Shown: positions 22,350 to 35,180, counted from the stretch's first letter. The stretch is DNA of 64,000 nt from Anagrus nilaparvatae (GCA_022575985.1 JAKSXM010000247.1:6657501-6721500); one strand, 5' to 3'. The notes: generated from the letters alone by a model not told the origin. Translations and numbers: made by a program.

Positions 22350-22850
22350 TTAAGTCCTTAAAACCGAATTATTCCAAGTCCCTAAGCCCAGATTTTTCAA
22401 AGTCCCTAAATTGAAATTATTTTAAATTTCATTCGACCCCCCCCCTTAAACCGGACAAATTTGACCCCCCCCCTTAATTTTCAAGTTTTGAGGTACCCCC
22501 TCCCTATAAACATGTTCCATGTTAATAGTCTAACACTGAATTACAGTGGGGCGAGGGGGGAAATAATTACTAGCTCTCACCAGATTTGTTCTAATATATA
22601 GGTTTTTCGGGTCGCTGATTACGAATTTCGAAGCCCTATATTAAATAAACTCGAGATTCACCCTTAAATCAGCTAGAGTAGTGAATATAGCGAAAATACA
22701 TTTTTTCGGGGTTAGTTTTTGTTGATTTAGGAGTAAAGCCTTATCTTCTATAGAAATTACCTCAATATTCGTGATCAGCGACACAAAAAACCTATTCTAG
22801 ACCAAACGTGGTGAGGGCTAGTATACAACCAAACCCGCATATTGAGTGGA
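22350..22850. repeat. C-tract repeat followed by a ~275 bp palindrome
   Basis: Two C runs near 22436-22475 match the 16840-17055 repeat. At 22573-22842 the left text (CTCACCAGATTTG...AGGTTTTTCGGGTCGCTGA) is an imperfect inverse of the right text (TCAGCGACACAAAAAACCT...GTGGTGAGGG). The core resembles the 138 bp satellite that starts at 23953. Confidence 0.55.
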
Positions 22851-23952
22851 GTATAATGCTTTACAAAAAAGAATATAACATAACTTTTTAATAGAAAAGA
22901 AAAAAGTGGTATAAAGTATCGGGGCCAAAGACTATTTTATTCTTTCTTTCATTTATGTGAGGCTTTTAAATGATGCTTTACATTTCAAAATATTAAGAAG
23001 ATGTAATTAAATTTACAAATATATTAACAGTAAATATTAATATTTTGCAGAATTTTTAATTTATTACAATTAATTCAATTAACCTAGTCAAGAAATCTAT
23101 TTTAGAAAGGTTTTATCGAATTTTAAGTTTTCGTTATAGTTTTTCATTCATTCGTATAACGCGAATATAGTTTGGTTATAAGGGAATCAATTTCAGAGTG
23201 TTTTCGCAATAAAATCTAACCTAAAATTAGGAACTCATATTTTCAATAACTAATTTCCTTCGACTCACGTACTTTTAACCTAAAATTGCATGCTTTCACG
23301 TGTTTTCACGCTTATATTTCACGTGAAAACAGCGTGAATCAAATACAGAATAGGCCTGCAGCGTTAATTTGGAATTATTACATTTTACATTTTTTACATT
23401 TTCATGTAGTCACCTTGTATAAAAATTGAATGTTGGTTCATAAGTTCACTTTGTTTATTTTGTTGGTTAATAAACTATAATTAGTTATAAAACCGTAACC
23501 TTTATAATTATGCCGGAAAAATTTTTCCTTAGTTGTTTTTTAAATAAAATTAATTTATAATACTTTTCTTGAAATTAATTAAAATTATCTAATCAATATT
23601 TTTGTATGCCCAAAATATAAACAGAGTGAACTCGAAGACGAGAAACTTGATGTGAAAAAAATAAAATTTTTATTTACACAGAGTGAAAAAAATAAAAAAT
23701 TAGAATATAATAATTCCAAATCAACGCTGGTGCTCTCTGAATTTACCAGCACTGATAATAGTCGGGGCCTAGGTGTAAAAAAAAGGCCAAACTTCTAAAA
23801 ACCACGGCCCTGGCTGACTTACGATGAAATCTATGGGAATCTCTTCACATAGCCCTAAAGAAAATTGTATACAATGAATGCACTTGCGCTGGTAAAAATT
23901 GGGTGAAATTACCCACGATTCCCCCCCCTCCTTAAGCCCTAAAATTTAAATT
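22851..23952. other. Unassigned AT-rich DNA
   Basis: No gene recognised. A short ACGTGAAA/TTTCACGT hairpin-rich stretch lies near 23295-23335. Confidence 0.4.
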
Positions 23953-26299
23953 GATCTTTTTTTGTAAATTTAACGACCCCAAGTAGGTTTTTTGGGTCAC
24001 TCAACAAAAATATGATATCGGTTTTTACCGATTGTGGGCAACAAAATCATTTTCGTTAAAACCCGATATCATATTCGTGTTCAGTAACTCAAAAAACCTA
24101 CTAGGGGTCGTTAAAATTACAAAAAAAGATCTATTTAAAAATACCTAAAAATTAACCTGAAGTTGCCTATTATGGGCAACTAAATCATTTTCGTTATAAC
24201 CCGATATCATATTCGTGTTCAGTGACCCAAAAAACCTACTAGGGGTTATAAAATTATAAAAAAAAATCTATTTAAAAATACCCAAAAATTATCTAAAATT
24301 GCCTATTGTGGGCATTTGAATCATTTTCAGTAAAACCCGATATCATATTCGTGTTCAGTGACCCAAAAAACCTACTAGGGGTTATTAAAATTACAAAAAA
24401 AGATCTATTTAAAAATAATAAAAATTAACCTGAAGTTGCCTATTGTGGGCATCTGAATCATTTTCGGTAAAACCCGATATCATATTCGTGTTCAGTGACC
24501 CAAAAAACCTACTAGGGGTCGTTAAAATTACAAAAAAAGATCTATTTAAAATACCCAAAAATTAACCTGAAATTGCCTATCGTGGGCAACAAAATCATTT
24601 TCGGTAAAACCCGATATCATATTCGTGTTCAGTGACCCAGAAAACCTACTAGGGGTCGTTAAAATTACAAAAAAAGATCTATTTAAAAATACCCAAAAAT
24701 TAACCTGAAATTGCCTATTGTGGGCATCTGAATCATTTTCGGTAAAACCCGATATCATATTCGTGTTCAGTGACCCAAAAAACCTACTAGGGGTCGTTAA
24801 AATTACAAATAAAGATCTATTTAAAAATACCCAAAAATTAACCTGAAATTGCCTATTTTGGGCATCTGAATCATATTCGGTAAAACCCGATATCATATTC
24901 GTGTTCAGTGACCCAAAAAACCTACTAGGGGTCGTTAAAATTACAAAAACAGATCTATTTAAAAATACCCAAAAATTAACCTGAAATTGCCTATTATGGG
25001 CAACTAAATCATTTTCGTTATAACCCGATATCATATTCGTGTTTAGTGACCCAAAAAACCTACTAGGGGTCGTTAAAATTACAAAAAAAGATCTATTTAA
25101 AAATACCCAAAAATTAACCTGAAATTGCCTATTGTGGGCATCTAAATTATTTTCGTTAAAACCCGATATCATATTCGTGTTCAGTGACCCAAAAAACCTA
25201 CTAGGGGTCGTTAAAATTACAAAAAAAGATCTATTTAAAAATACCCAAAAATTAACCTGAAATTGCCTATTGTGGGCATCTGAATCATTTTCGGTAAAAC
25301 CCGATATCATATTCGTGTTCAGTGACCCAAAAAACCTACTAGGGGTCGTTAAAATTACAAAAAAAGATCTATTTAAAAATACCCAAAAATTAACCTGAAT
25401 TTGCCTATTGTGGGCAACAAAATCATTTTCGTTAAAACCCGATTTCATATTCGTGTTCAGTGACCCAAAAAACCTACTAGTGGTCGTTAAAATTACAAAA
25501 AAAGATCAATTTAAAATACCTAAAAATTAACCTGAAGTTGCCTATTGTGGGCAACTAAATCATTTTCGTTAAAACCCGATATCATCTTCGTGTTCAGTGA
25601 CCCAAAAAACCTACTAGTGGTCGTTAAAATTACAAAAAAAGATCAATTTAAAATACCTAAAAATTAACCTGAAGTTGCCTATTGTGGGCAACTAAATCAT
25701 TTTCGTTAAAACCCGATATCATCTTCGTGTTCAGTGACCCAAAAAACCTACTAGGGGTCGTTAAAATTACATAAAAAAGATCTTTTTAATAATACCTAAA
25801 AATTAACCTGAAGTTGCCTATTGTAGGCAACTGAATCATTTTCGGTAAAACTCGATATCATATTCGTGTTCAGTGACCCAAAAAACCTACTAGGGGTCGT
25901 TAAAATTACAAAAAAAGATCTTTTTAAAAATACCTAAAAATTAACCTGAAGTTGCCTACTGTGGGCAATTCGGTAAAACCCGATATCATATTCGTGTAAA
26001 TCGTTAAATAAATAATATTTTTTATTATTAAATAATTATCATAAATAAAAAATATAATTAATGATATAATAAGTATCACGAAAAAATAGACACATGCATA
26101 ATATTAACATTTTTATAGTATAGAAATAATATAAAAATTGACGCGCGTCCGTAAAATTGGGATAACTTTGTTAAAAAAAAACGTAATTCAAAAATAAAAT
26201 AATAGTGAAGATCCTGATGAAATTTTAAATATTATGGTCTAAGTTTTATATATATTCATAAAATCAATAAGGCGCAAACTAACTCACCTTAGATCATTT
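23953..26299. repeat. ~138 bp satellite array, copy 1, with unique tail
   Basis: Units of 137-138 bp repeat from 23953 to about 26000, each with TTCAGTGACCCAAAAAACCT and CGGTAAAACCCGATATCAT. A 270 bp non-satellite tail (26005-26299) contains GACGCGCGTCCG. A 300-codon open frame (minus, 24546-25448) repeats a 46-residue unit and exists only because 138 is divisible by three. Confidence 0.93.
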
Positions 26300-26689
26300 T
26301 ATTTAATAATAAAAAATATTATTTATTTAACGATTTACACGAATATGATATCGGGTTTTACCGAATTGCCCACAGTAGGCAACTTCAGGTTAATTTTTAG
26401 GTATTTTTAAAAAGATCTTTTTTTGTAATTTTAACGACCCCTAGTAGGTTTTTTGGGTCACTGAACACGAATATGATATCGAGTTTTACCGAAAATGATT
26501 CAGTTGCCTACAATAGGCAACTTCAGGTTAATTTTTAGGTATTATTAAAAAGATCTTTTTTATGTAATTTTAACGACCCCTAGTAGGTTTTTTGGGTCAC
26601 TGAACACGAAGATGATATCGGGTTTTAACGAAAATGATTTAGTTGCCCACAATAGGCAACTTCAGGTTAATTTTTAGGTATTTTAAATT
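26300..26689. repeat. Inverted copy of the distal satellite end
   Basis: It reads as the reverse complement of about 25630-26030, so array and inverted piece face each other across the 26030-26299 segment, as in a hairpin. Confidence 0.88.
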
Positions 26690-29036
26690 GATCTTTTTTT
26701 GTAAATTTAACGACCCCAAGTAGGTTTTTTGGGTCACTCAACAAAAATATGATATCGGTTTTTACCGATTGTGGGCAACAAAATCATTTTCGTTAAAACC
26801 CGATATCATATTCGTGTTCAGTAACTCAAAAAACCTACTAGGGGTCGTTAAAATTACAAAAAAAGATCTATTTAAAAATACCTAAAAATTAACCTGAAGT
26901 TGCCTATTATGGGCAACTAAATCATTTTCGTTATAACCCGATATCATATTCGTGTTCAGTGACCCAAAAAACCTACTAGGGGTTATAAAATTATAAAAAA
27001 AAATCTATTTAAAAATACCCAAAAATTATCTAAAATTGCCTATTGTGGGCATTTGAATCATTTTCAGTAAAACCCGATATCATATTCGTGTTCAGTGACC
27101 CAAAAAACCTACTAGGGGTTATTAAAATTACAAAAAAAGATCTATTTAAAAATAATAAAAATTAACCTGAAGTTGCCTATTGTGGGCATCTGAATCATTT
27201 TCGGTAAAACCCGATATCATATTCGTGTTCAGTGACCCAAAAAACCTACTAGGGGTCGTTAAAATTACAAAAAAAGATCTATTTAAAATACCCAAAAATT
27301 AACCTGAAATTGCCTATCGTGGGCAACAAAATCATTTTCGGTAAAACCCGATATCATATTCGTGTTCAGTGACCCAGAAAACCTACTAGGGGTCGTTAAA
27401 ATTACAAAAAAAGATCTATTTAAAAATACCCAAAAATTAACCTGAAATTGCCTATTGTGGGCATCTGAATCATTTTCGGTAAAACCCGATATCATATTCG
27501 TGTTCAGTGACCCAAAAAACCTACTAGGGGTCGTTAAAATTACAAATAAAGATCTATTTAAAAATACCCAAAAATTAACCTGAAATTGCCTATTTTGGGC
27601 ATCTGAATCATATTCGGTAAAACCCGATATCATATTCGTGTTCAGTGACCCAAAAAACCTACTAGGGGTCGTTAAAATTACAAAAACAGATCTATTTAAA
27701 AATACCCAAAAATTAACCTGAAATTGCCTATTATGGGCAACTAAATCATTTTCGTTATAACCCGATATCATATTCGTGTTTAGTGACCCAAAAAACCTAC
27801 TAGGGGTCGTTAAAATTACAAAAAAAGATCTATTTAAAAATACCCAAAAATTAACCTGAAATTGCCTATTGTGGGCATCTAAATTATTTTCGTTAAAACC
27901 CGATATCATATTCGTGTTCAGTGACCCAAAAAACCTACTAGGGGTCGTTAAAATTACAAAAAAAGATCTATTTAAAAATACCCAAAAATTAACCTGAAAT
28001 TGCCTATTGTGGGCATCTGAATCATTTTCGGTAAAACCCGATATCATATTCGTGTTCAGTGACCCAAAAAACCTACTAGGGGTCGTTAAAATTACAAAAA
28101 AAGATCTATTTAAAAATACCCAAAAATTAACCTGAATTTGCCTATTGTGGGCAACAAAATCATTTTCGTTAAAACCCGATTTCATATTCGTGTTCAGTGA
28201 CCCAAAAAACCTACTAGTGGTCGTTAAAATTACAAAAAAAGATCAATTTAAAATACCTAAAAATTAACCTGAAGTTGCCTATTGTGGGCAACTAAATCAT
28301 TTTCGTTAAAACCCGATATCATCTTCGTGTTCAGTGACCCAAAAAACCTACTAGTGGTCGTTAAAATTACAAAAAAAGATCAATTTAAAATACCTAAAAA
28401 TTAACCTGAAGTTGCCTATTGTGGGCAACTAAATCATTTTCGTTAAAACCCGATATCATCTTCGTGTTCAGTGACCCAAAAAACCTACTAGGGGTCGTTA
28501 AAATTACATAAAAAAGATCTTTTTAATAATACCTAAAAATTAACCTGAAGTTGCCTATTGTAGGCAACTGAATCATTTTCGGTAAAACTCGATATCATAT
28601 TCGTGTTCAGTGACCCAAAAAACCTACTAGGGGTCGTTAAAATTACAAAAAAAGATCTTTTTAAAAATACCTAAAAATTAACCTGAAGTTGCCTACTGTG
28701 GGCAATTCGGTAAAACCCGATATCATATTCGTGTAAATCGTTAAATAAATAATATTTTTTATTATTAAATAATTATCATAAATAAAAAATATAATTAATG
28801 ATATAATAAGTATCACGAAAAAATAGACACATGCATAATATTAACATTTTTATAGTATAGAAATAATATAAAAATTGACGCGCGTCCGTAAAATTGGGAT
28901 AACTTTGTTAAAAAAAAACGTAATTCAAAAATAAAATAATAGTGAAGATCCTGATGAAATTTTAAATATTATGGTCTAAGTTTTATATATATTCATAAAA
29001 TCAATAAGGCGCAAACTAACTCACCTTAGATCATTT
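26690..29036. repeat. ~138 bp satellite array, copy 2 (direct duplicate of copy 1)
   Basis: It follows copy 1 at an offset of 2737 bp with no difference that I noticed, including the unique tail. It ends at TTAGATCATTTT, after which the sequence diverges (CCTGCGGGG...). Confidence 0.92.
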
Positions 29037-29848
29037 TCCTGCGGGGATATAACTTGAGTAAAGCATGCTAACGCATGCTTCACTCAGACTAATAAAGAAG
29101 TTGATAAAGTTGAAAACTTCATTTGTTTTTACATTTTACCTTACCTTTGTAATAGCTCGTTTAATGATTCATAATTATTTAATTTCATAGATTTTAAAAA
29201 CTTTTTTTTTAATTTCATTAGTCATTAGAGAATCCAGGCTAATAAAATAATCCTTCTGCCTCCTTACCTTTGACTTTAAGATGATCATTTTCGTATTTCT
29301 GGTACAATTTTCGTTTTGTCCACTTTAATACTGTGGCGTTTAGTTTTGTAACAAGAGCCAAAATTTGCAAAATTTGTTGCTTAATTTACATCTGAAAGTA
29401 GCTCTAACACAATTTCTAATTATTTAAGAATAGTTGGAAATAGCATGAAAGAAAAATAAATCTATTTGTTTTAAAACCAAAAGTTATTTGTTTAATTATA
29501 AAAAATGTAAATTTAATGGCGCGCGCAAAATGGTCAACAAAATATGTTTAGAGTGGGAATTTTGTGAAAAAAAATTTCACATATTCTTGAGACATACATG
29601 CAGTGATTTATTTATTCTATAAAATAAATTTTAGTTTCAAAAAATATATTTACCAAAAACAACCCACCTCTGAACGATGATAGTTAAAATGATGTAAAAG
29701 CTTAACGTGTTACAGCTTAGAAATCTTCTCTGTAAATAGGTTCCATTTTTTTAATATTTTGTTCAGAGTAAGGCTTACATATAAATTACATCAAATAAAA
29801 ATTTTCCATGCTCCTTTTTATCATAACTAATTTTTTATTTTCTTTCAG
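29037..29848. other. Spacer upstream of the CK1 exon
   Basis: A 13 bp stem hairpin (GAGTAAAGCATGC, 29055-29084) follows the satellite. The rest is AT-rich, without recognisable genes, and could be intron. Confidence 0.45.
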
Positions 29849-29997
29849 TTGGTATCCCAACTATCAAATGGTGTGGATCAGAAGGTGACTATAATGTTAT
29901 GGTGATGGAGTTGCTTGGTCCATCTTTAGAAGATCTTTTTAATTTCTGCTCTAGGAGGTTCTCCTTAAAAACAGTTTTACTTCTTGCAGATCAACTA
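29849..29997 (+). CDS. Casein kinase 1 delta/epsilon exon (dco/doubletime-like), partial
   Basis: After a good acceptor (TTTTCTTTCAG) 149 nt encode [20 protein letters not shown] followed by [20 protein letters not shown] and TVLLLADQL. This is the beta4-alpha region of the CK1 delta/epsilon kinase domain, just before the catalytic loop. The donor is GTAAGT. The exon starts with the last two bases of a codon, fitting the conserved valine before GIP. CK1 delta/epsilon is a Ser/Thr kinase with roles in circadian timing and growth signalling. No neighbouring exon (glycine loop, HRDVKPDN) was found, so the gene must have long introns or this is a stranded exon. The last residue is Leu where Met is usual. 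Confidence 0.8.
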
Positions 29998-31388
29998 GTA
30001 AGTCTTTAATAAAATACTCAACAAATTATTAAAGCAACAAATTATGTTTAAGCAATTATTTGTTAAATGAATATGTGTAATAATGAAAATTTGGGCAGAG
30101 TTGACGTCATTCTATCTAATCATAAGTCATTGTCTATAAAAATAGTAGTCTGTTAATGAATAATTCCCTAACCAGGCTGGGCATCGTCCAACTTAGCTGT
30201 ACATCCAAAACTGTTTTAGTTATACCGTTCTCAGGCCATAATACTATGAAGAAGTCTGTCCGTCTCTGATTTATGCTTTTTAGCATTAGTCATATTTTAA
30301 TATAATAAAAGTAGTAATAGTACCTTTTAATTTAATAGCTAAAAAACCCGTTCTTGATACCTCTGCGACATGCTTTTTTTGTGAAGCCCGTCCTCAAGCT
30401 TGTAATGCATGGGTACTTTTTACAGAAACTGTATATTTTTCTATCGTTTATGGCACAAAAATTATTATATTTTTTTCCAATTTTTTATGTATTTTTATAT
30501 ATTCTAAATACCTAAAATCTTCAACGATACTGTTAAAAATGAAAAAGTTAATTCTACGTGTTATTCGATGATGAATAGAATTTTTTATTTGTGGGTACGC
30601 TGGCTACGTGTGCGGTGGTGACATTTTGTGTATATTATTTAAATAACTCCTAATTGAATTTACCGAATTTTCTGAGATTTTGGGTACTTTATTTTTTTAA
30701 CAATTCATATTTAATAAACAAGATGTATTAATTAAAATATTGTTTTAATTAATATTAAAATTTTAATTAAAACACTCCGAAAAAACGACATGTATGGTGG
30801 CCACATTTTTTTTAAAAGGTGTCTTAGTAATTTAACACGCATATCTTTCATAGCTTTAATATTTTAAATTTTAAGTTTCTATGCTTCACCTATAAGTAAT
30901 TAAGTAGGAAAAAAAATAAGACAAACTTTTAAGTGTATAAATATAGCGTACGCACTATTAAAAGATGAAAAGCTAAAAATAACTGAAAACGTAGAACAGA
31001 CTAAAATATAACGTTATTCAAGATGGACTCCATGGAAATATTTTTAAAAAAATGTATTTTTGACATGAGCACGCCATTACAGTGATGATAATATAATGTA
31101 TTTCGGTCGCTACGAGAATATAATTTAACTCTGAATCAAAATCTCAAAAAGGGTGAGGAGGTCGAAGGAGTGGACTCTTAGGATAATAATTATGTACTCA
31201 TATATTATTATATATATTACTAATCTATTTGATAACTTATTTGAGTCTGTGTGTATGTGCGTGTTTTTAGTCTTTTATAACTAAAGATCCGCTAAACCGA
31301 TTTACACAAAACCGTTGTCAAAATTTTAAAAAAATGTCTGTGGGTGATATATGCTTTGCTATGTCAGCTATAGTACTTTTAGAGACAT
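29998..31388. other. Spacer or intron downstream of the CK1 exon
   Basis: No further CK1 exon and no other gene recognised. It contains unassigned AT-rich sequence and a TGTGTATGTGCGTG stretch near 31240. Confidence 0.45.
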
Positions 31389-31735
31389 TCAATTTCTACT
31401 ATTATTGGGAAAAATAAAATTTTTATCTAATATATTAGATACTGGACAACTTGCAACTACGTGGTCAGTCAAAAACTTGCAACAGTTGTAGAACCTTTTT
31501 TCTGGCAAGTTCGTTCTTTTACAGTCTTTTGCGATGTAACCTAAATCTTCGCAGTAGTAACATGGAGTTTCAACATACGGATTTACAGTCATAGCTTGGC
31601 CTTCTAGAACTCTTTGCGCGACTGGAAGAAAAGCTTGACGACCATCAGTTCTCTTAGCGGCTTCGCAAAGAAAATGCTTTAAGTCTTCATCTGACAGACT
31701 TGCTTTACTCAAGCTTTGATTTACGAATTTTAATT
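31389..31735 (-). pseudogene. Copia-type gag fragment (zinc-knuckle region)
   Basis: The frame begins with a stretch like the end of the gag helical domain (SLSDEDLKHFLCEAAKR). It continues with CYYCEDLGYIAKDC and CCKFLTDHVVASC, matching in order and spacing the two knuckles of the copia gag at 13008-14294. The second knuckle is irregular. There is no pol downstream and no LTR, so this is a relic of a related but different copia family. Confidence 0.7.
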
Positions 31736-32035
31736 AATGGTATATGTTATATGACCTATGGTATATGTTTTTCTGTCTTGGTATAAGGCATCTTGAATTG
31801 CTCGAGATAAGTGAGGTTTTGATATATTTTTTTTCTTTAACACTTAACTTGCTTTTTTTTCTTTATATTTCTCATTCATCTTAATCTTCATACATATTTT
31901 TCTTGTTTTAAATTGTATTTTTTCTTGAACTTCCAAAATTTATTTAAGTTTTTGTTGACTATGTCTCTTTTTTTAGACGTATTTAATAAGCTTGACAGTA
32001 TTACGCTTGAGACGATATAACCGTTATTTTTCATC

Positions 32036-32300
32036 ATATTTTACACTCCCTGACCAAAAGAATTTTTTCTTAACCAAAAAAGAATTTTGGAGCTATTTCG
32101 ATTGTTTCTTTTCGGTCTTTTCACGAAATATTGTTCTGGAAAAAATTTTTTTAATGATATAATTCTTTTTAAGTAAAATTCTAAAAAAAATCCTTATTAA
32201 ATTTGATTATAAAGAATAACTATTTTAGATATTTGCTTATTTTAATATTATTTAATTTAATAATTTTTATTTTAGACAAATAAATTTTATTCCTAACAAA
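32036..32300. repeat. Interspersed DNA repeat with possible Tc1-like end
   Basis: This stretch recurs, inverted, at 42340-42430 (its distal part) and at 53141-53310 (its proximal part). The outer edge reads TACACTCCCTGACCAAAAGA here and, on the minus strand near 53305, TACACAACTAGACCAAAAGA. A TA followed by CAC...GACCAAAAG resembles Tc1/mariner termini, but no transposase is seen. Confidence 0.45.
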
Positions 32301-32873
32301 ATATAAAATTATTATAATGTAAAACAATAACTCAAATATTTATTTGAATAACTTAAATTTAAAAAAAATATCAAATTATTTTAAATAATTGTATTTAATT
32401 GTCTTTTATTCCCATAAGTAAGGACGAATGGGGAATACTTATAAAAAGACATTCGAATGAAAAATTAAAAACAAGACCAGTAATCATTTGGGCAATAAGC
32501 GATGAAGAACAGAAGGGCCAATTTTAGTTGCGAGAAGAAAACAGAATAATGGCAGTAGGAGACTGTTTACTAAAAAACGTGGAAATTGTTTTTAAATTTT
32601 TTGTTATCATGCAAAAAGTGACACCCTCAGAATTACAAGATTTTTACGACTTTATGCTCCAGGGCATATTTAAGAAAAAAGCTCCAAGTGGTCGCAATAT
32701 ATGCTTACTTGATTTGTTAGAAAAAATTAATTTGTAAATTTACATTTGCTGCATTTAAATTGAATCTTAATTTTTATTTTGGACTTAATTGCTTAATCAA
32801 TCTTAATTTTTTGTTTATCTAAGAGGTTCCATAAAGAACTTGAACAATTATTATATATGGTTATCTCTATGCT
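32301..32873. other. Unassigned AT-rich DNA with one short open frame
   Basis: The + strand frame 32528-32737 (69 codons) contains VTPSELQDFYDFMLQG, which I do not recognise. It has no neighbours that would support a gene. Confidence 0.3.
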
Positions 32874-32922
32874 TTTTAATGAATATGATAAATAATTGAC
32901 TTCAACAAGTAAATTTATTTTT
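32874..32922. repeat. Left copy of a 49 bp inverted repeat
   Basis: It matches the reverse complement of 35181-35229 with one mismatch. The pair brackets the Penelope-like fragment and the LINE inserted into it. Confidence 0.85.
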
Positions 32923-32953
32923 GAAAAATATATTTACTCATTCAATGTGATGC

Positions 32954-32979
32954 AACGTTTCAGTATCAATGATCTTCAG
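32954..32979 (-). ncRNA. Hammerhead-like core in Penelope-like 3' region
   Basis: The minus strand reads CTGAAGA...TGAAACGTT about 420 nt after the stop of the GIY-YIG frame. CTGANGA and GAAA are the two conserved boxes of hammerhead ribozymes, which are known from Penelope-like elements. The intervening stem is weak, so activity is doubtful. Confidence 0.35.
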
Positions 32980-33400
32980 GCTAAAAATCTTTATATATAA
33001 ATAATTAATATGATTCTATAGTAATAATAATGATTAAAAAGTTTTTTCTTACTTTTGTCAAAAAAGTTTTTGGTTAATTTGAGAAAACGTTCCCATGTCA
33101 GCAATAATGTAAATTGTAACAAAATATGTGAAACATTTTATAATAATATTTTTAGGAAGAATATCTTATTAATAATAATTTTATACTTTAAGTAATATTT
33201 ATCACAGATAAAAATAATTAAACTAAAAAAATATATAAATAATGAATTAAAAGTTAGTATCACAGTGTTTGTATAAAAATTAAACAAAGCAGAAAAAACT
33301 TTTTAGTTTGAAATTGTACAGTAAATTGGAAAAAATAATATAAGTGGTGACATCTATTGTAAAAGTTGTAAATTGGTTTATTGTAGATAAAATGGTTTCC

Positions 33401-33935
33401 TCATTGATTTTTTTTATCTTTGTTCATGTGTCTTTTTATTTCATGGATGGTAAACAAATATGGTCCATATAGATTCTTGGTGTTTTTCTGCTCATTAATG
33501 GTATTGTTATGCATTTGGATATGAAGCATTTCTGATGCATTTCTTTTGTGATAGTTTGTTTCTGGGTCCAATATTTCAAATTTTTGTAATGCTTTTTTCT
33601 TTGTAATGCTTTAGAACTATACTTTGACCCTGATTTCTATTTTTCTTGATTTTATTACAATTATTCGTCTCAGTTTCAACATAGATAAAAGGATTTTTTA
33701 TTCTTACTTATGTTATAGTTCTTTGGTTATTTGTTTCTGGTTTACTAAGATTTTTCTATTTCCTTTTTTATATTTTTTATTGATTAATGCATCTATTAGG
33801 GCTCTGTGTTCAGAAATTCTAATGCCAACTTGATGTTTTGATTGGCCAAAGTAGGTAGCTTAGCAAGCTTGGCAATCAAACTTGTATATGACTTCACAGT
33901 ATTTTTCTTTGGCAAGTTTATATTTGGCTTTGATA
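33401..33935 (-). pseudogene. Penelope-like element, GIY-YIG endonuclease C-terminal end
   Basis: The frame near 33930-33760 reads CEVIYKFDCQAC, then YFGQSKHQVGIRISEHRALI. This is a GIY-YIG-like block in which the usual YIG reads YFG. Near 33580 the conserved end ILDPETNYHKRNASEMLHIQ follows, and the protein stops at TGA 33401-33403. Frames between these blocks are broken. Penelope-like elements carry such a C-terminal nuclease after their RT. The RT itself is absent because a LINE lies directly upstream. A second example is at 58286-58738. Confidence 0.72.
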
Positions 33936-35180
33936 ACTATGCTGGTGAGGATAGATAAGCTGATAAATAAGCTTGAATTGTTAGGATTAAGAGGCATTGT
34001 ACTGGATCTAGTAAAGAGTTACCTAAGTAATAGAATGCAAATGGCAAAGGTTAATGAGACTTTAAGTAAAAAAAAGTCTATAAACATCGGTGTGCCTCAA
34101 GGATCGATATTGGGTCCATTATTTTTTATCATTTATGTAAACGACTTACTAGATCTTATTGATAACATCTCTTTATATGCTGATGATACTGTGATCTACT
34201 GTTCAAAAAAAACATGGAAAGAAGCTGAGAAAACTATGAATAAATATTTGGCACTTGTGAATAGTTGGTATTCTGTCAATAAACTATCTGTTAATACTAA
34301 AAAAACAGTTTATATAACATTCGCTAATAGAGTTAAATCATTACCTAACAATATTAACATAGTAATAAATAATGAATCATTAAAACGTGTCACAAGTGTA
34401 AAATATTTAGGAGTAATATACGACCAACATCTAAAATGGAAAGATCACATACTGAATACATTCAAAAAAACAAGGTATCTGATTTATATTATTGCTAGGC
34501 TAAATAATATCTTGAGTTACAATAACCTAATTTCAGTATATTACGCCTTTTTTCATAGTATAGCCTCATATGGAATTTTAGCATGGGGAAGCGCCTATGG
34601 TAACTCAATAGATTTACTACATAAATTACAAAGTAAAATTGTAAACATAATTATTAATAATAAAGAATATAAAAGTAATAAAACTTTAAAGATTCCTATT
34701 AATATCCAACAAACTTACTTACTAAAATCACTAATACAGGATTATCAAATTTTAAAAGATAAATTTATTAAAAGTAACAGTAAAACAAGAAATAAATCAA
34801 TTGAAGTACCAAGGTGTACGCTGGAGGTTGGTAAGAAAGTATACAGCTATCAAGCAATAAAACTATATAATCAATTACCAAGTAATCTAAAAATGCTTGA
34901 TATAAACAAAAAAAGCTCTAAATATAATATCAAAAATTGGATAATCAATTCTAAAATCTAGTCTATTTTATCATATTGTTAACTAATTTATAGATGTGTT
35001 GCTCTAACCCATTACTAATTTTAGTTTTATTATTTTAATTAACTTTAAGTATTATTTTTTTTTTATTATATACTGATTCCTCCTATGTACAGGTTATTAC
35101 CTACTGTAGGCCTATAATATGTAACATTATTGTATATATTATTTGAATTGGAAATAAATTATTATTATTATTATTATTAT
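33936..35180 (+). mobile_element. 5'-truncated jockey/CR1-type LINE
   Basis: It consists of the RT's second half, a 3' UTR and a (TTA)n tail (about 35157-35180). It interrupts the Penelope-like sequence. I could not find a convincing target duplication. Confidence 0.75.
33945..34961 (+). pseudogene. LINE reverse transcriptase, C-terminal part
   Basis: About 340 codons without a break carry SYLSNRMQ, GVPQGSILGPLFFIIYVNDL, YADDTVIY, VKYLGVIYDQHLKWKDH and the C-terminal YGILAWG and YQAIKLYNQLPSNLK blocks. These are RT motifs 4-7 plus thumb of jockey/CR1-type LINEs. Fingers and endonuclease are missing. The first ~20 codons of the open frame (from 33882) belong to the sequence it interrupts. A clean frame suggests a fairly recent, dead-on-arrival copy. 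Confidence 0.82.

Noticed and set aside
24546..25448. 300-codon open frame (and its twin at 27283-28185)
   Set aside because: It is a by-product of a 138 bp satellite whose period is a multiple of three; no domain, no start context, repeats end to end.
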